DNA of 5,358 nt from Streptococcus oralis (lineage in GTDB: Bacteria > Bacillota > Bacilli > Lactobacillales > Streptococcaceae): NCBI GenBank assembly GCA_905370255.1, contig CAJPKC010000104.1:1-5358 (forward strand). Reading direction: 5' to 3'. A program made the translations under genes and the position numbers. Shown piece by piece: positions 5,351 through 5,358 of the stretch. The stretch's first letter is position 1. Each line of letters begins with the position of its first letter. The notes under the pieces were generated by a model, which had not been told where the DNA came from, made no database searches, and saw only the letters and a list, made by a program, of their open reading frames with translations.

Positions 5351-5358
5351 AACTATTT

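Noticed and set aside
5300..5358. Divergent promoter or riboswitch at the right edge
   Set aside because: No well-spaced -35/-10 pair is visible on the plus strand and only one 6-base hairpin is seen; too little sequence to support either.
1..5358. CRISPR arrays, tRNA or rRNA genes, insertion sequences
   Set aside because: I saw no regularly spaced repeats, cloverleaf-like sequences, rRNA signatures or transposase motifs on either strand.

Overview
The window joins DNA from two unrelated oral bacteria. Positions 1 to about 1440 look like a Neisseria: DNA uptake sequences are present, mostly in the GTCGTCTGAA dialect I associate with the N. mucosa/sicca group, along with the tail of a Neisseria-type Rhs polymorphic toxin. 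Positions from about 1440 to 5358 look like a mitis-group Streptococcus (S. pneumoniae/mitis/oralis-like): a glutamine transporter operon followed by zwf, with Gram-positive ribosome binding sites, extended -10 promoters and a perfect GlnR operator. Species calls rest on recalled protein and motif similarity, not on a search.

Layout, with every gene on the minus strand. Positions 1-76 hold the likely start of an unrecognised gene leaving the window. Positions 77-389 are intergenic, with three DNA uptake sequences, two hairpins and one weak promoter. Positions 390-635 encode a small probable immunity protein, and 641-1447 a decapitated Rhs protein with a C-terminal toxin domain; toxin and antitoxin candidates are 5 bases apart and very AT-rich. 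Around 1437-1447 the Rhs sequence fuses to the 3' end of zwf. Then come zwf (1425-2891), its own promoter, an intrinsic terminator behind glnQ, glnQ (3041-3781), the fused binding-protein/permease gene glnPH (3781-5226), its promoter and a GlnR box.

The streptococcal genes work together: GlnPH binds and channels glutamine (or glutamate) across the membrane, GlnQ powers it, and GlnR controls it according to nitrogen supply. Zwf opens the oxidative pentose phosphate pathway and is a known member of the pneumococcal GlnR-controlled glnPQ-zwf unit. The neisserial genes form the business end of a contact-dependent competition module: variable toxin tip plus immunity protein.

The most important observation is the junction. 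It cuts the last residues off Zwf, removes nearly all of Rhs, and falls at 11 bases that both genes can plausibly share. A chimeric contig or library molecule is the simplest explanation; real inter-phylum recombination would be remarkable but needs read support. I see no convincing new biological system, though the toxin domain has no function I can name.
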